64,000 bases of DNA. It comes from Pseudomonas sp. R4-35-07 (lineage in GTDB: Bacteria > Pseudomonadota > Gammaproteobacteria > Pseudomonadales > Pseudomonadaceae). The notes beneath the pieces were generated by a model. The model was not told where the DNA came from. It did no database searches and worked only from the letters and a program-made list of their open reading frames with translations. Of the stretch, positions 42,763-52,834 are shown piece by piece. The stretch is from contig NZ_CP027732.1 in NCBI RefSeq assembly GCF_003852235.1, positions 1,302,001 to 1,366,000 of the forward strand, in the 5' to 3' direction. Position numbers and translations under genes: made by a program. Every line of letters begins with the position of its first letter. The stretch's first letter is position 1.

Positions 42763-44018
42763 GCAGTGACCCGCGCTTCTGGGCCTTCCTTAAAGAACGC
42801 ATAGGCCTGGACGTCGCCTCGGTGGGTGAGGCGATTATCGAGCGCGCGGTGCGCCAGCGTTGCCAGTTGTCCCAGGCGCAGACGGCAGAAGCGTACTGGC
42901 AACTCCTGCACAGCTCCCATGATGAGCAGCAGGCGCTGATCGAAGCGGTGATCGTCCCCGAAACCTGGTTCTTCCGCTACCCCGAGTCCTTTGCAACCTT
43001 GGCTCGCCTGGCCCACGCACGGTTGGCCGAAATCAAGCAGATGCGCGCTTTGCGCATTCTCAGCCTGCCATGCTCCACCGGCGAAGAACCCTATTCGATC
43101 GCTATGGCCCTGCTTGACGCGGGCCTGGCACCGCACCAATTCAAAGTCCAGGGCATGGACGTCAGCCCGCTGTCGGTGGAGCGTGCGCGCCGCGGCGTGT
43201 ACGGCAAAAACTCGTTTCGCGGCGGCGACCTTGAGTTTCGCGACCGTCACTTCACTGAAGACGGCGGTGCCTATCGCATTGCCGACCGGGTTCGCGAACA
43301 AGTACGCCTGCAAGTCGGCAACTTGCTCGACCCGGCCCTGCTGGCCAACGAGCCCACCTACGACTTTGTGTTCTGTCGCAACCTGCTGATCTACTTCGAC
43401 CAGCCCACCCAGAAGCAAGTTTTCGACGTGCTCAAGGAACTGACCCACGTGGACGGCGTGCTGTTTATCGGCCCGGCCGAAGGCGGCCTGCTGGGGCGCC
43501 ATGGCATGCGCTCGATTGGCGTGCCGCAGTCGTTTGCGTTCAGTCGGCATGTGGAGCCGGCTGCACCCGCCCCGGTGTTTGTACCGATGCCGGCGCCCAC
43601 GTCGCAGCGCAGTCCGGCGCCGATCGCGCTCAAGCCGCGCCCGTTCAGTACGGCCGGCACCCAGGCGGTACCGGTCAAAGCGCCGCCCCCGGAGGCTGGC
43701 GAGATGCTCAACCAGATCGCCACCTTGGCCAACCAAGGCAAAAGTGCCGAGGCCCGTGCTGCCTGCGAACGTTATTTGAACAGCCATCCGCCGGCCGCCG
43801 CCGTGTTCTACTGGCTGGGCCTGCTCAGCGATGTCGCCGGCAGCGCCGTGGAGGCGCAGAGTTATTACCGCAAAGCCTTGTACCTGGAACCGCAGCATCC
43901 GCAGGCCTTGATGCACCTGGCCGCGTTGCTCGAGTCCCAGGGCGACAGTGCGGGGGCGCGCCGTTTGCAGGCGCGCGCCGCGCGTAGCGAGCGAGCTGAC
44001 AGTGAGTCCAAACGATGA
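42759..44018 (+). CDS. wspC: WspC, CheR-type receptor methyltransferase with TPR tail
   Basis: 419 aa. The N-terminal CheR domain has PETWFFRYPESF, LSLPCSTGEEPYSIAM, and DFVFCRNLLIYFD. The linker is Pro/Ala-rich (residues about 270-310), and the C-terminal TPR-like helices include YYRKALYLEPQHPQALMHLA. It methylates WspA and tunes it opposite to WspF. Coupled at both ends by ATGA overlaps. Confidence 0.95.
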   Translation: MSSDPRFWAFLKERIGLDVASVGEAIIERAVRQRCQLSQAQTAEAYWQLLHSSHDEQQALIEAVIVPETWFFRYPESFATLARLAHARLAEIKQMRALRILSLPCSTGEEPYSIAMALLDAGLAPHQFKVQGMDVSPLSVERARRGVYGKNSFRGGDLEFRDRHFTEDGGAYRIADRVREQVRLQVGNLLDPALLANEPTYDFVFCRNLLIYFDQPTQKQVFDVLKELTHVDGVLFIGPAEGGLLGRHGMRSIGVPQSFAFSRHVEPAAPAPVFVPMPAPTSQRSPAPIALKPRPFSTAGTQAVPVKAPPPEAGEMLNQIATLANQGKSAEARAACERYLNSHPPAAAVFYWLGLLSDVAGSAVEAQSYYRKALYLEPQHPQALMHLAALLESQGDSAGARRLQARAARSERADSESKR

Positions 44019-44716
44019 GTAGCCCTGACGCGCTCGGCACCGCAGGCCTGGACCTGACCCTGGCCGACACCCAAGCCATTGATGACTGCTGGAACCGCAT
44101 CGGCATTCATGGCGATAAATCCTGCCCCTTGCTGGCAGAGCACATCCATTGTCGCAACTGCTCGGTGTATTCCGCCGCCGCCACGCGCCTGCTCGACCGC
44201 TATGCGCTGCAGCAGGACGACCGGCCTGCGCAGGCGGCTGGCGAGCTCGATCACCAGATGGTCACCCGCTCCTTGCTGATGTTCCGCCTCGGCGAAGAGT
44301 GGCTGGGCATCGCCACCCGTTGCCTGGTGGAAGTGGCGCCGTTGCAACCGATCCACTCGTTGCCCCACCAGCGTTCCCGGGCCTTGCTGGGTGTGGCCAA
44401 CGTGCGCGGGGCATTGGTGGCCTGCCTGTCGCTGGTGGAATTGCTCGGCCTGGACAGCAGCAGTACCGGCGCTACCGGCGGGCGCATCATGCCGCGCATG
44501 CTGATCATTGCCGCGCAGGATGGCCCGGTGGTCGTACCGGTGGACGAAGTGGATGGCATCCATGCCATCGATGAGCGCACCTTGAACGCCGCGTCGACCT
44601 CCGGCACCCAGGCCAGCGCGCGCTTCACCCAGGGTGTCGTGCAGTGGAAAGGTCGCAGCCTGCGCTGGCTGGACGAAGCCCAATTGCTGTCCGCCGTGAC
44701 CCGGAGCCTCGCATGA
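44015..44716 (+). CDS. wspD: WspD, CheW-like coupling protein
   Basis: 233 aa. An N-terminal extension with several Cys (CPLLAEHIHCRNC) precedes the CheW domain (LMFRLGEEWLGIATRCLVEVAPLQPIHSLPH; LGVANVRGALVACLSL). WspB and WspD are not interchangeable in other species. Coupled to wspE by overlap. Confidence 0.94.
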   Translation: MSSPDALGTAGLDLTLADTQAIDDCWNRIGIHGDKSCPLLAEHIHCRNCSVYSAAATRLLDRYALQQDDRPAQAAGELDHQMVTRSLLMFRLGEEWLGIATRCLVEVAPLQPIHSLPHQRSRALLGVANVRGALVACLSLVELLGLDSSSTGATGGRIMPRMLIIAAQDGPVVVPVDEVDGIHAIDERTLNAASTSGTQASARFTQGVVQWKGRSLRWLDEAQLLSAVTRSLA

Positions 44717-46980
44717 CCCCCGACCAGATGCGCGATGCCTCGCTGTTGGAATTGTTCAGCCTGGAAGCCGATGCGCAAACCCAGGTGCTCAGCGCAGGCT
44801 TGCTGGCCCTGGAGCGCAACCCAACCCAGGCCGACCAACTCGAGGCCTGCATGCGCGCCGCGCATTCGCTCAAGGGGGCGGCGCGGATTGTCGGTGTGGA
44901 GGCTGGCGTCAGCGTGGCCCATGTCATGGAGGATTGCCTGGTCAGTGCCCAGGAAGGCCGCTTGTACCTGCAGCCTGAACATATCGACGCGTTGCTGCAG
45001 GGTACGGATTTACTGATGCGCATCGCCACCCCGGGCAATGACGTCGGGCCTGCGGATATTGCAGCCTATGTGGCGCTGATGGAGCGCTTGCTGGACCCGT
45101 CGCAACCCAGCGCCATGCTCGCGCCGAAACCTGCGCCGGTGCCCGCGCCGGTGATCGAAGCGTCGGAACCTGAGCCGGCGCCAGCCGTGCCGAGCGAGCC
45201 GCCGCGTCAGAGCAAACTTATGACCGAAGGCGGCGAGCGCGTGCTGCGGGTCACGGCCGAGCGCTTGAACAGCCTGCTGGACCTGTCCAGCAAGTCGCTG
45301 GTGGAAACCCAGCGACTCAAGCCTTACCTCGCCAGCCTGCAGCGCCTCAAACGCATTCAAAGCAACAGCCTGCGCGCCCTGGATGTCCTGGACGGTCATC
45401 TCAAGGTCGTCGATTTGAACCTCGAGGCCCAGGAAGCCCTGGCCGATACCCGCCGTTTGTTGAGCGAAGCCCAGGCGCTGCTGGCGGAAAAAAATGCCGA
45501 GCTGGACGAGTACGCCTGGCAGGCCGGCCAGCGGGCCCAGGTGCTCTACGACACTGCGTTGGCCTGTCGCATGCGCCCGTTTGCCGATGTGCTGGCCGGC
45601 CAGGCGCGCATGGTGCGCGACCTCGGTCGCAGCCTGGGCAAGCAAGTGCGCCTGGAGATCGAAGGGGAAAAAACCCAGGTCGACCGCGACGTGCTGGAAA
45701 AGCTCGAGGCGCCCCTGACGCATTTATTGCGCAATGCTGTCGATCACGGCATCGAAATGCCCGAGCAGCGGCTGCTGGCGGGCAAGCCGGCGGAAGGCTT
45801 GATTCGCCTGCGCGCGTCGCATCAAGCCGGGCTGCTGGTACTGGAGTTGAGCGATGACGGTAACGGCGTCGACCTTGAGCGCCTGCGCGGCACCATTGTC
45901 GATCGGCACCTGTCCCCCGTGGAAACCGCGCTGCGCCTGAGCGAGGAGGAACTGCTGACGTTCCTGTTCCTGCCGGGATTCAGCTTGCGCGACAAGGTCA
46001 CCGAAGTCTCCGGTCGCGGCGTAGGCCTGGATGCGGTGCAGCATATGGTGCGTCAATTGCGCGGCGCGGTGGTGCTGGAGCAGGCGGCAGGGCAGGGCAG
46101 CCGTTTTCATCTGGAGGTGCCGTTGACCTTGTCGGTGGTGCGCAGCCTGGTGGTGGAAGTCGGCGAAGAGGCGTATGCCTTCCCGCTGGCGCACATCGAA
46201 CGCATGTGCGACCTGGCCCCCGAGGACATTGTGCAGCTGGAAGGTCGCCAGCATTTCTGGCACGAGGGCCGGCATGTCGGCCTGGTCGCCGCCAGTCAGC
46301 TGTTGCAGCGTCCACCGGGGCAGACCCCTTCGGAAACCTTGAAAGTGGTGGTGATCCGCGAGCGCGACGCCGTGTATGGGATTGCCGTGGAACGTTTCAT
46401 CGGCGAGCGCACCCTGGTGGTGTTGCCGCTGGATGCTCGCCTGGGCAAGGTCCAGGATATTTCCGCCGGAGCCTTGCTCGACGATGGCTCGGTGGTCTTG
46501 ATCGTCGACGTGGAAGACATGCTGCGTTCGGTGGACAAGTTGCTCAACACCGGCCGCCTGGAGCGCATCGCAAGGCGCAGCCAGCAGGCCACCGAAGCGC
46601 CGCGCAAGCGCGTGCTGGTGGTGGACGACTCGCTGACCGTGCGTGAGCTGCAACGCAAGTTATTACTCAATCGCGGTTATGAAGTGGCCGTCGCGGTCGA
46701 TGGCATGGATGGCTGGAACGCATTGCGCTCCGAGGATTTCGACCTGCTTATCACAGATATTGATATGCCACGCATGGACGGTATTGAATTGGTCACACTC
46801 TTGCGCCGTGACAGTCGCCTGCAATCGTTGCCGGTGATGGTGGTTTCCTACAAGGATCGTGAAGAAGACCGACGCCGTGGCCTCGACGCCGGCGCCGACT
46901 ATTATTTAGCCAAAGCCAGCTTCCACGACGACGCCCTGCTCGATGCCGTGGTTGAATTGATTGGAGGCGCCCGGGCATGA
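44713..46980 (+). CDS. wspE: WspE, CheA-type hybrid histidine kinase
   Basis: 755 aa. Domains in order: Hpt with phosphorylatable His in AAHSLKGAARIVG; a Pro/Ala linker; dimerisation; HATPase (HLLRNAVDHGIE, SDDGNGVDLERLR, GRGVGLDAVQ); CheW-like regulatory domain; and a C-terminal receiver (VDDSLTVRELQ, LITDIDMPRMDG). It phosphorylates WspR and WspF. The start at ATG 44713 overlaps wspD; the longer reading was rejected. Confidence 0.96.
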   Translation: MTPDQMRDASLLELFSLEADAQTQVLSAGLLALERNPTQADQLEACMRAAHSLKGAARIVGVEAGVSVAHVMEDCLVSAQEGRLYLQPEHIDALLQGTDLLMRIATPGNDVGPADIAAYVALMERLLDPSQPSAMLAPKPAPVPAPVIEASEPEPAPAVPSEPPRQSKLMTEGGERVLRVTAERLNSLLDLSSKSLVETQRLKPYLASLQRLKRIQSNSLRALDVLDGHLKVVDLNLEAQEALADTRRLLSEAQALLAEKNAELDEYAWQAGQRAQVLYDTALACRMRPFADVLAGQARMVRDLGRSLGKQVRLEIEGEKTQVDRDVLEKLEAPLTHLLRNAVDHGIEMPEQRLLAGKPAEGLIRLRASHQAGLLVLELSDDGNGVDLERLRGTIVDRHLSPVETALRLSEEELLTFLFLPGFSLRDKVTEVSGRGVGLDAVQHMVRQLRGAVVLEQAAGQGSRFHLEVPLTLSVVRSLVVEVGEEAYAFPLAHIERMCDLAPEDIVQLEGRQHFWHEGRHVGLVAASQLLQRPPGQTPSETLKVVVIRERDAVYGIAVERFIGERTLVVLPLDARLGKVQDISAGALLDDGSVVLIVDVEDMLRSVDKLLNTGRLERIARRSQQATEAPRKRVLVVDDSLTVRELQRKLLLNRGYEVAVAVDGMDGWNALRSEDFDLLITDIDMPRMDGIELVTLLRRDSRLQSLPVMVVSYKDREEDRRRGLDAGADYYLAKASFHDDALLDAVVELIGGARA

Positions 46981-47987
46981 GGATTGCAATCGTCAATGAC
47001 ATGCCGTTGGCCGTCGAGGCGTTGCGTCGCGCCTTGAGTTTCGAGCCTGCCCATGAAGTGGTGTGGGTCGCCAACAATGGCCTGGAAGCGGTGCAGCGTT
47101 GCGCTGAGGTGATCCCGGATTTGATCCTGATGGACTTGATCATGCCGGTGATGGACGGCGTGGAAGCGACCCGCCAGATCATGGCCGACACGCCATGCCC
47201 GATCGTGATTGTCACCGTGGACCGCCAGGCCAATGTCAGCCGGGTCTTTGAAGCCATGGGCCACGGCGCGTTGGATGTGGTGGACACGCCAGCGCTGGGG
47301 GTGGGCAACCCCAAGGATGCGGCGGCGCCGTTGTTGCGCAAGATCCTCAATATTGGCTGGCTGATCGGCCAGCGCGGCAGCCGCGTGCGCGCTGAAAGCG
47401 CGCCGCAGCGCAGCACCGGCAAGCGCCAAAGCCTGGTTGCCATCGGGTCGTCGGCGGGTGGCCCGGCGGCCCTGGAAGTGCTGCTCAAGGGGTTGCCGCG
47501 TGACTTTCCTGCTGCGATCGTGCTGGTGCAGCATGTGGATCAGGTGTTCGCCGCCGGAATGGCCGAGTGGTTGAGCAGTGCGTCCGGCCTGCCGGTGCGC
47601 CTGGCCCGTGAAGGGGAGCCGCCCCAAAGCGGGTTGGTCTTGCTGGCCGGTACCAACCACCATATTCGCTTGTTGAAAAATGGCACGCTAGCCTATACCG
47701 CAGAGCCGGTGAACGAAATTTACCGGCCTTCCATCGACGTGTTTTTTGAAAGTGTCGCCAGCCATTGGAACGGTGACGCCGTCGGCGTACTGCTGACCGG
47801 CATGGGGCGCGACGGGGCCCAGGGCCTCAAGTTGATGCGAGAACAAGGATATTTGACCATCGCCCAGGACCAGCACAGTTCGGCGGTGTATGGCATGCCC
47901 AAAGCGGCAGCGGCGATTGACGCCGCTGTTGAAATTCGCCCACTGGATAGAATTGCGCCCCGACTGCTGGAGGTCTTCGCAAAATGA
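46977..47987 (+). CDS. wspF: WspF, CheB-type methylesterase
   Basis: 336 aa. The receiver has Asp53 in LMDLIMPVMDG. The esterase domain has the catalytic Ser in IGSSAGGPAALE, the conserved QHVDQVFAAGM, and Asp in LLTGMGRDGAQGL. It removes methyl groups from WspA and so damps the pathway. Loss-of-function mutations here are a classic route to wrinkly-spreader colonies in P. fluorescens. The frame is intact in this window. Confidence 0.96.
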   Translation: MRIAIVNDMPLAVEALRRALSFEPAHEVVWVANNGLEAVQRCAEVIPDLILMDLIMPVMDGVEATRQIMADTPCPIVIVTVDRQANVSRVFEAMGHGALDVVDTPALGVGNPKDAAAPLLRKILNIGWLIGQRGSRVRAESAPQRSTGKRQSLVAIGSSAGGPAALEVLLKGLPRDFPAAIVLVQHVDQVFAAGMAEWLSSASGLPVRLAREGEPPQSGLVLLAGTNHHIRLLKNGTLAYTAEPVNEIYRPSIDVFFESVASHWNGDAVGVLLTGMGRDGAQGLKLMREQGYLTIAQDQHSSAVYGMPKAAAAIDAAVEIRPLDRIAPRLLEVFAK

Positions 47988-48039
47988 TCGAACATCTCCC
48001 GCTGTGCAGGTTTGCAGGCAGTAATTCAGGTGACTGCAC

Positions 48040-49041
48040 ATGATTGATTTACAGCTCGACGACTTCAAGACCGACGAAAACGCCGCCATGGTGCTGCTGG
48101 TCGACGACCAGGCCATGATTGGCGAAGCCGTGCGGCGCGGCTTGGCCCATGAAGAAAACATCGACTTCCACTTTTGCGCCGACCCGCACCAGGCGATCTC
48201 CCAGGCGATTCGCATCAAGCCGACGGTGATTCTGCAAGACTTGGTCATGCCCGGCCTCGACGGCCTGACCCTGGTGCGCGAATACCGCAATCACCCGGCC
48301 ACGGCGAATATCCCGATCATTGTGCTCTCCACCAAAGAGGACCCGCTGATCAAGAGCGCAGCGTTTGCGGCGGGCGCCAACGATTACCTGGTCAAGCTGC
48401 CGGACAATATCGAACTGGTGGCGCGCATCCGTTATCACTCGCGCTCCTACATGACCCTGTTGCAGCGGGACGCGGCTTACCGCGCGCTGCGGGTCAGCCA
48501 GCAACAGTTGCTGGACACCAACCTGGTGCTGCAACGGCTGATGAACTCCGACGGTTTGACCGGACTGTCCAATCGCCGTCACTTCGACGAATACCTGGAA
48601 CTGGAATGGCGCCGTGCCATGCGCGACCAGACCCAACTCTCCTTGTTGATGATCGACGTGGACTTCTTCAAGACCTACAACGACAGCTTCGGTCACGTCG
48701 AAGGCGACGAAGCCCTGCGCAAAGTCGCCGAAGCCATCCGCGACGCCAGCAGCCGCCCTTCGGACTTGCCGGCGCGCTACGGCGGTGAAGAATTCGCCCT
48801 GGTGCTGCCCAACACCTCGCCGGGCGGTGCGCGGCTGGTCGCGGAAAAACTGCGCATGGCGGTGGCCGCGCTGAACATCCCGCATATCGCGCCGGCTGAA
48901 GGCGCGAGCCTGACCATCAGCATTGGCTTGTCGACCCTGACCCCGGTGCAAGGCACCGATTGCCGCCAGTTGATCATGGCGGCGGACAAGGGGTTGTACA
49001 TGGCAAAGAATAATGGGCGCAATCAGGTCGGCATCGAATAA
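48040..49041 (+). CDS. wspR: WspR, receiver-GGDEF diguanylate cyclase
   Basis: 333 aa. The receiver has Asp67 in [12 protein letters not shown] helical stalk leads to the GGDEF domain with active site GGEEF (about residues 248-252). The allosteric I-site RPSD lies five residues before it. It makes cyclic-di-GMP from two GTP when phosphorylated by WspE, and thereby turns on cellulose or other matrix. It starts 52 bp after wspF. Confidence 0.97.
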   Translation: MIDLQLDDFKTDENAAMVLLVDDQAMIGEAVRRGLAHEENIDFHFCADPHQAISQAIRIKPTVILQDLVMPGLDGLTLVREYRNHPATANIPIIVLSTKEDPLIKSAAFAAGANDYLVKLPDNIELVARIRYHSRSYMTLLQRDAAYRALRVSQQQLLDTNLVLQRLMNSDGLTGLSNRRHFDEYLELEWRRAMRDQTQLSLLMIDVDFFKTYNDSFGHVEGDEALRKVAEAIRDASSRPSDLPARYGGEEFALVLPNTSPGGARLVAEKLRMAVAALNIPHIAPAEGASLTISIGLSTLTPVQGTDCRQLIMAADKGLYMAKNNGRNQVGIE

Positions 49042-49061
49042 CTCTAGGCCGGCTCAGAGCC

Positions 49062-49156
49062 AAATGTGGGAGGGGGCTTGCCCCCGATGGCGGTGTGTCA
49101 GCTCAGGATTAACTGACTGACAGACTGCCATCGGGGGCAAGCCCCCTCCCACATTT
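49062..49156. repeat. REPIN (GTGGGAGGGGGC type) after wspR
   Basis: Ends AAATGTGGGAGGGGGC...GCCCCCTCCCACATTT are perfect inverse copies that extend inward to CCCGATGGC/GCCATCGGG, so the whole 95 bp folds as one hairpin. It lies between wspR and prfB and may also stop transcription. Confidence 0.92.
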
Positions 49157-49281
49157 GGATCTTCATAGGGCTTGGGATTGTGTACAAATCCCTGCCTTTT
49201 CGGCCAGGCGGACTGCCGTTTCCAAGCGTTTGCCGTTATACTCGCCGGCTTTCAAAAGTTCGCCAACGAGTGCTGCCCGCC

Positions 49282-50377
49282 ATGGAAATCAACCCGATCC
49301 TGAACACCATCAAGGACCTGTCCGAGCGCTCCGAAACTATTCGGGGGTATCTTTGACTACGATCAAAAGCATGAGCGTCTGACTGAAGTCAATCGCGAGC
49401 TTGAAGATCCGAGTGTCTGGAACAAACCTGAATATGCCCAGGAACTGGGCCGCGAGCGCGCTGCGCTGGCGCAGATCGTCGACACGCTCGACGAGCTGAA
49501 CACCGGCCTGGCCGACTGCCGCGACCTGCTGGACATGGCCGTCGAAGAAGATGACGAAGGCGCAGTGGGCGATGTCGTCGCCGAGCTTGCCCGTCTCGAG
49601 GAAAACCTCGCCAAGCTTGAATTCCGCCGCATGTTCAGCCACGAAATGGACCCGAACAACGCCTACCTGGACATCCAGGCCGGTTCCGGCGGCACCGAGG
49701 CCCAGGACTGGGCCAACATCCTGCTGCGCATGTACCTGCGCTGGGCCGACAAGCGCGGTTTCGACGCGACCATCATGGAACTGTCCGCCGGTGAAGTGGC
49801 GGGCATCAAGGGCGCCACCGTGCACATCAAGGGTGAATACGCCTTTGGCTGGCTGCGTACCGAGATCGGCGTGCACCGCCTTGTGCGCAAGAGCCCGTTC
49901 GACTCCGGCAACCGTCGCCATACCTCGTTTTCCGCTGTTTTCGTCTCGCCAGAGATCGATGACAAGGTGGAAATCGAGATCAACCCGGCCGACCTGCGTA
50001 TCGACACCTACCGCTCCTCCGGTGCCGGTGGCCAGCACGTAAACACCACCGACTCGGCCGTCCGTATCACCCACGTACCGACCAACACCGTGGTCAGTTG
50101 CCAGAACGAGCGTTCCCAGCACGCGAACAAGGACACCGCCATGAAAATGTTGCGGGCCAAGTTGTACGAGCAGGAAATGCAGAAGCGCAACGCCGCTTCT
50201 CAAGCACTGGAAGACACCAAGTCGGACATCGGTTGGGGTCACCAGATCCGCTCCTATGTGCTTGATGCGTCGCGGATCAAGGATTTGCGCACTAACATCG
50301 AACGCAGCGACTGCGACAAGGTGCTCGACGGTGATATCGACGAATACCTGGAAGCCAGCCTGAAATCGGGCCTCTAA
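49282..50377 (+). CDS. prfB: Peptide chain release factor 2, with programmed +1 frameshift
   Basis: 364 aa after recoding. Codons 1-24 end in CTT at 49351-49353, followed by an in-frame TGA (49354-49356). A +1 shift resumes at GAC 49355. The CGGGGGTATCTTTGAC context has the internal Shine-Dalgarno-like GGGGG and slippery CTT-T. RF2 reads UAA and UGA; scarce RF2 favours the shift, so it regulates itself. Motifs: GGQ in [10 protein letters not shown], and SPF in RKSPFDSG. A start downstream of the stop would lose the N-terminal domain. Confidence 0.97.
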
Positions 50378-50423
50378 AGAACCCTGTAGGAGCGGGGGGG
50401 ACGCCTAGTCCTTGCCTCGCGAT

Positions 50424-50442
50424 CCCCAGCCGAAGGCTGGGG
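50424..50442 (+). promoter_or_regulatory. Hairpin in the prfB-lysS gap
   Basis: CCCCAGCC-GAA-GGCTGGGG is a strong hairpin without a T run, 31 bp before the lysS start. It could act as an mRNA-processing or pausing element. Role unknown. Confidence 0.45.
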
Positions 50443-50473
50443 AAAACGTATTTGTGATGGAATTTCAAAAGAC

Positions 50474-51976
50474 ATGAGCGACCAACAACTCGACCCGCAA
50501 GCCCTGCAACAGGAAGAAAACTCCCTGATCGCCCTGCGCAAGGAAAAGCTTGCTGCCGAGCGCGCCAAGGGTAACGCCTTCCCCAACGACTTCCGCCGCG
50601 AAAACTACTGCGATGCGTTGCAGAAGCAGTACGCGGACAAGACCAAGGAAGAGCTGGCAGAAGCGGCGATCCCGGTCAAGGTGGCGGGTCGCATCATGCT
50701 CAACCGTGGCTCGTTCATGGTGATCCAGGACATGACCGGGCGTATCCAGGTCTACGTCAACCGCAAGACCCTTTCCGAAGAAACCCTGGCCTCGGTGAAA
50801 ACCTGGGACATGGGCGACATCATCGCAGCCGAAGGCACCCTGGCCCGTTCCGGCAAGGGCGACCTGTATGTCGAAATGACCAGCGTCCGCCTGCTGACCA
50901 AGTCGCTGCGCCCGCTGCCGGACAAGCACCACGGCCTGACCGACACCGAGCAGCGCTACCGCCAGCGCTACGTTGACCTGATCGTCAACGAAGACGTGCG
51001 CCAGACCTTCCGCGTGCGTTCGCAAGTCATCGCCCACATCCGCAGCTTCCTGATGCAGCGTGACTTCCTCGAAGTGGAAACGCCGATGCTGCAGACCATC
51101 CCCGGTGGTGCCGCAGCCAAGCCGTTCGAAACCCACCACAATGCGCTGGACCTGCCAATGTTCCTGCGTATCGCGCCGGAGCTGTACCTCAAGCGCCTGG
51201 TGGTTGGCGGTTTCGAAAAAGTCTTCGAAATCAACCGCAACTTCCGTAACGAAGGCGTCTCGACCCGGCACAACCCTGAATTCACCATGTTGGAGTTCTA
51301 CCAGGCTTACGCCGACTACGAAGACAACATGGACCTCACCGAAGAACTGTTCCGCGAGCTGGCGCAGCTGGTGCTGGGCAGTACCGACGTTCCGTACGGC
51401 GACAAGGTCTTCCACTTCGGCGAGCCGTTCGTGCGCCTGTCGGTGTTCGACTCGATCCTCAAGTACAACCCTGAGCTGACCGCCGATGATCTGAACGACA
51501 TCGACAAGGCCCGTGCCATTGCCAAGAAAGCCGGCGCCAAGGTGCTGGGCTTCGAAGGCCTGGGCAAACTGCAGGTGATGATTTTCGAAGAGCTGGTGGA
51601 GCACAAGCTGGAACAGCCGCACTTCATTACCCAGTACCCGTTCGAAGTGTCGCCGCTGGCCCGTCGCAACGATGACAACCCGAACGTCACCGACCGTTTC
51701 GAGCTGTTCATCGGTGGCCGCGAAATCGCCAACGCCTATTCCGAGCTGAACGACGCGGAAGATCAGGCCGAGCGCTTCATGGCCCAGGTGGCCGACAAGG
51801 ACGCCGGCGACGACGAAGCCATGCACTACGATGCCGACTTCGTACGTGCGCTGGAATACGGCATGCCGCCAACCGCCGGTGAAGGTATCGGCATCGACCG
51901 CCTGGTGATGCTGTTGACCAACTCGCCGTCGATCCGCGATGTGATCCTGTTCCCGCACATGCGGCCACAAGCGTAA
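50474..51976 (+). CDS. lysS: Lysyl-tRNA synthetase, class II
   Basis: 500 aa. An N-terminal OB-fold anticodon-binding domain ([28 protein letters not shown]) precedes the class II core with motif 1 in FLEVETPML, motif 2 in [24 protein letters not shown] and motif 3 in [13 protein letters not shown]. prfB-lysS adjacency is common in gammaproteobacteria. The usual weak ribosome site is replaced by a GATGGA-like stretch. Confidence 0.96.
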   Translation: MSDQQLDPQALQQEENSLIALRKEKLAAERAKGNAFPNDFRRENYCDALQKQYADKTKEELAEAAIPVKVAGRIMLNRGSFMVIQDMTGRIQVYVNRKTLSEETLASVKTWDMGDIIAAEGTLARSGKGDLYVEMTSVRLLTKSLRPLPDKHHGLTDTEQRYRQRYVDLIVNEDVRQTFRVRSQVIAHIRSFLMQRDFLEVETPMLQTIPGGAAAKPFETHHNALDLPMFLRIAPELYLKRLVVGGFEKVFEINRNFRNEGVSTRHNPEFTMLEFYQAYADYEDNMDLTEELFRELAQLVLGSTDVPYGDKVFHFGEPFVRLSVFDSILKYNPELTADDLNDIDKARAIAKKAGAKVLGFEGLGKLQVMIFEELVEHKLEQPHFITQYPFEVSPLARRNDDNPNVTDRFELFIGGREIANAYSELNDAEDQAERFMAQVADKDAGDDEAMHYDADFVRALEYGMPPTAGEGIGIDRLVMLLTNSPSIRDVILFPHMRPQA

Positions 51977-51991
51977 CCGTAGCGAAATCCG

Positions 51992-52020
51992 AAGCCGCCT
52001 TTTATAAGGCGGCTTTTTTA
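51992..52020 (+). terminator. Terminator of lysS
   Basis: AAGCCGCCTT pairs with AAGGCGGCTT across a TTAT loop, followed by Ts. Confidence 0.92.
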
Positions 52021-52082
52021 TGTGGCGTGTACTCGCGTCAAGCAAACAGCGCCAGGTTTTGTTCTATTCAAGGATGTGTGTG

Positions 52083-52799
52083 GTGAACCGCGTAATGGCT
52101 CAAGAAGGCGCCGCCGGCATTGCCGCTGCCGTGGCTGAAAGCGTCCAGTACCAAGGCCGCAAGGCCAGCCGCCGGGGCAGTGAACAACGCCGGCAAGACA
52201 TTCTCGATGCGGCCATGCGCATCGTGGTCCGCGATGGGGTCCGTGCCGTGCGCCACCGGGCCGTGGCGGCGGAGGCCGGCGTACCGTTGTCGGCGACCAC
52301 GTACTATTTCAAAGACATCGATGACCTGCTCACCGATACCTTCGCCCAATACGTCGAGCGCAGCGCTGCCTTCATGGGCAAGCTGTGGGTGCGCAACGAA
52401 GGCCTGCTGCGCGAGATGGTCGCGTACGGCGATGGCAGCCCGGCGTCGCGTTCGCAGCTGGCCGATGACATTGCGCGGCTGACCGCCGACTACGTGCAGC
52501 GCCAACTGGCCAACCGCCGTGAATACCTGATGGCCGAGCAGGCCTTCCGCCAGGAAGCCTTGTTGAATCCGCGCCTGGCCGAACTGGTACGCTCCCACCA
52601 GCAGATCCTGTTGCAGGGTACCGGGCAGTTTTTCCAGGTATTGGGCTCGCGCGAGCCGCAACAGGATGCCAAGGTGTTGACGGCGATTATCAGTCGGATG
52701 GAATATCAGGGCTTGTTGGGCGGCGCAGAGCCTCTGACCGGTGACGAGATGCTGGAGATACTCAAGCGTTACATGCACCTGGTATTGGCTTCGGTCTGA
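52083..52799 (+). CDS. TetR-family regulator (PA3699-like)
   Basis: 238 aa. The HTH is RRQDILDAAMRIVVRDGVRAVRHRAVAAEAGVPLSATTYYF, followed by a helical ligand domain. The GTG at 52083 has AAGGA about 8 nt upstream; ATG 52095 is the alternative. The place after lysS matches P. aeruginosa PA3699. Target genes are unknown; the QEGLA gene just downstream is a candidate. Confidence 0.85.
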   Translation: MNRVMAQEGAAGIAAAVAESVQYQGRKASRRGSEQRRQDILDAAMRIVVRDGVRAVRHRAVAAEAGVPLSATTYYFKDIDDLLTDTFAQYVERSAAFMGKLWVRNEGLLREMVAYGDGSPASRSQLADDIARLTADYVQRQLANRREYLMAEQAFRQEALLNPRLAELVRSHQQILLQGTGQFFQVLGSREPQQDAKVLTAIISRMEYQGLLGGAEPLTGDEMLEILKRYMHLVLASV

Positions 52800-52834
52800 T
52801 ACCAGCAAGGCCACGTTTAAAGAGGAAGCACCGG

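Noticed and set aside
50385..50402. TGTAGGAGCGGGGG fragment after prfB as a REP
   Set aside because: Only one half with no inverse partner. Too short to call.
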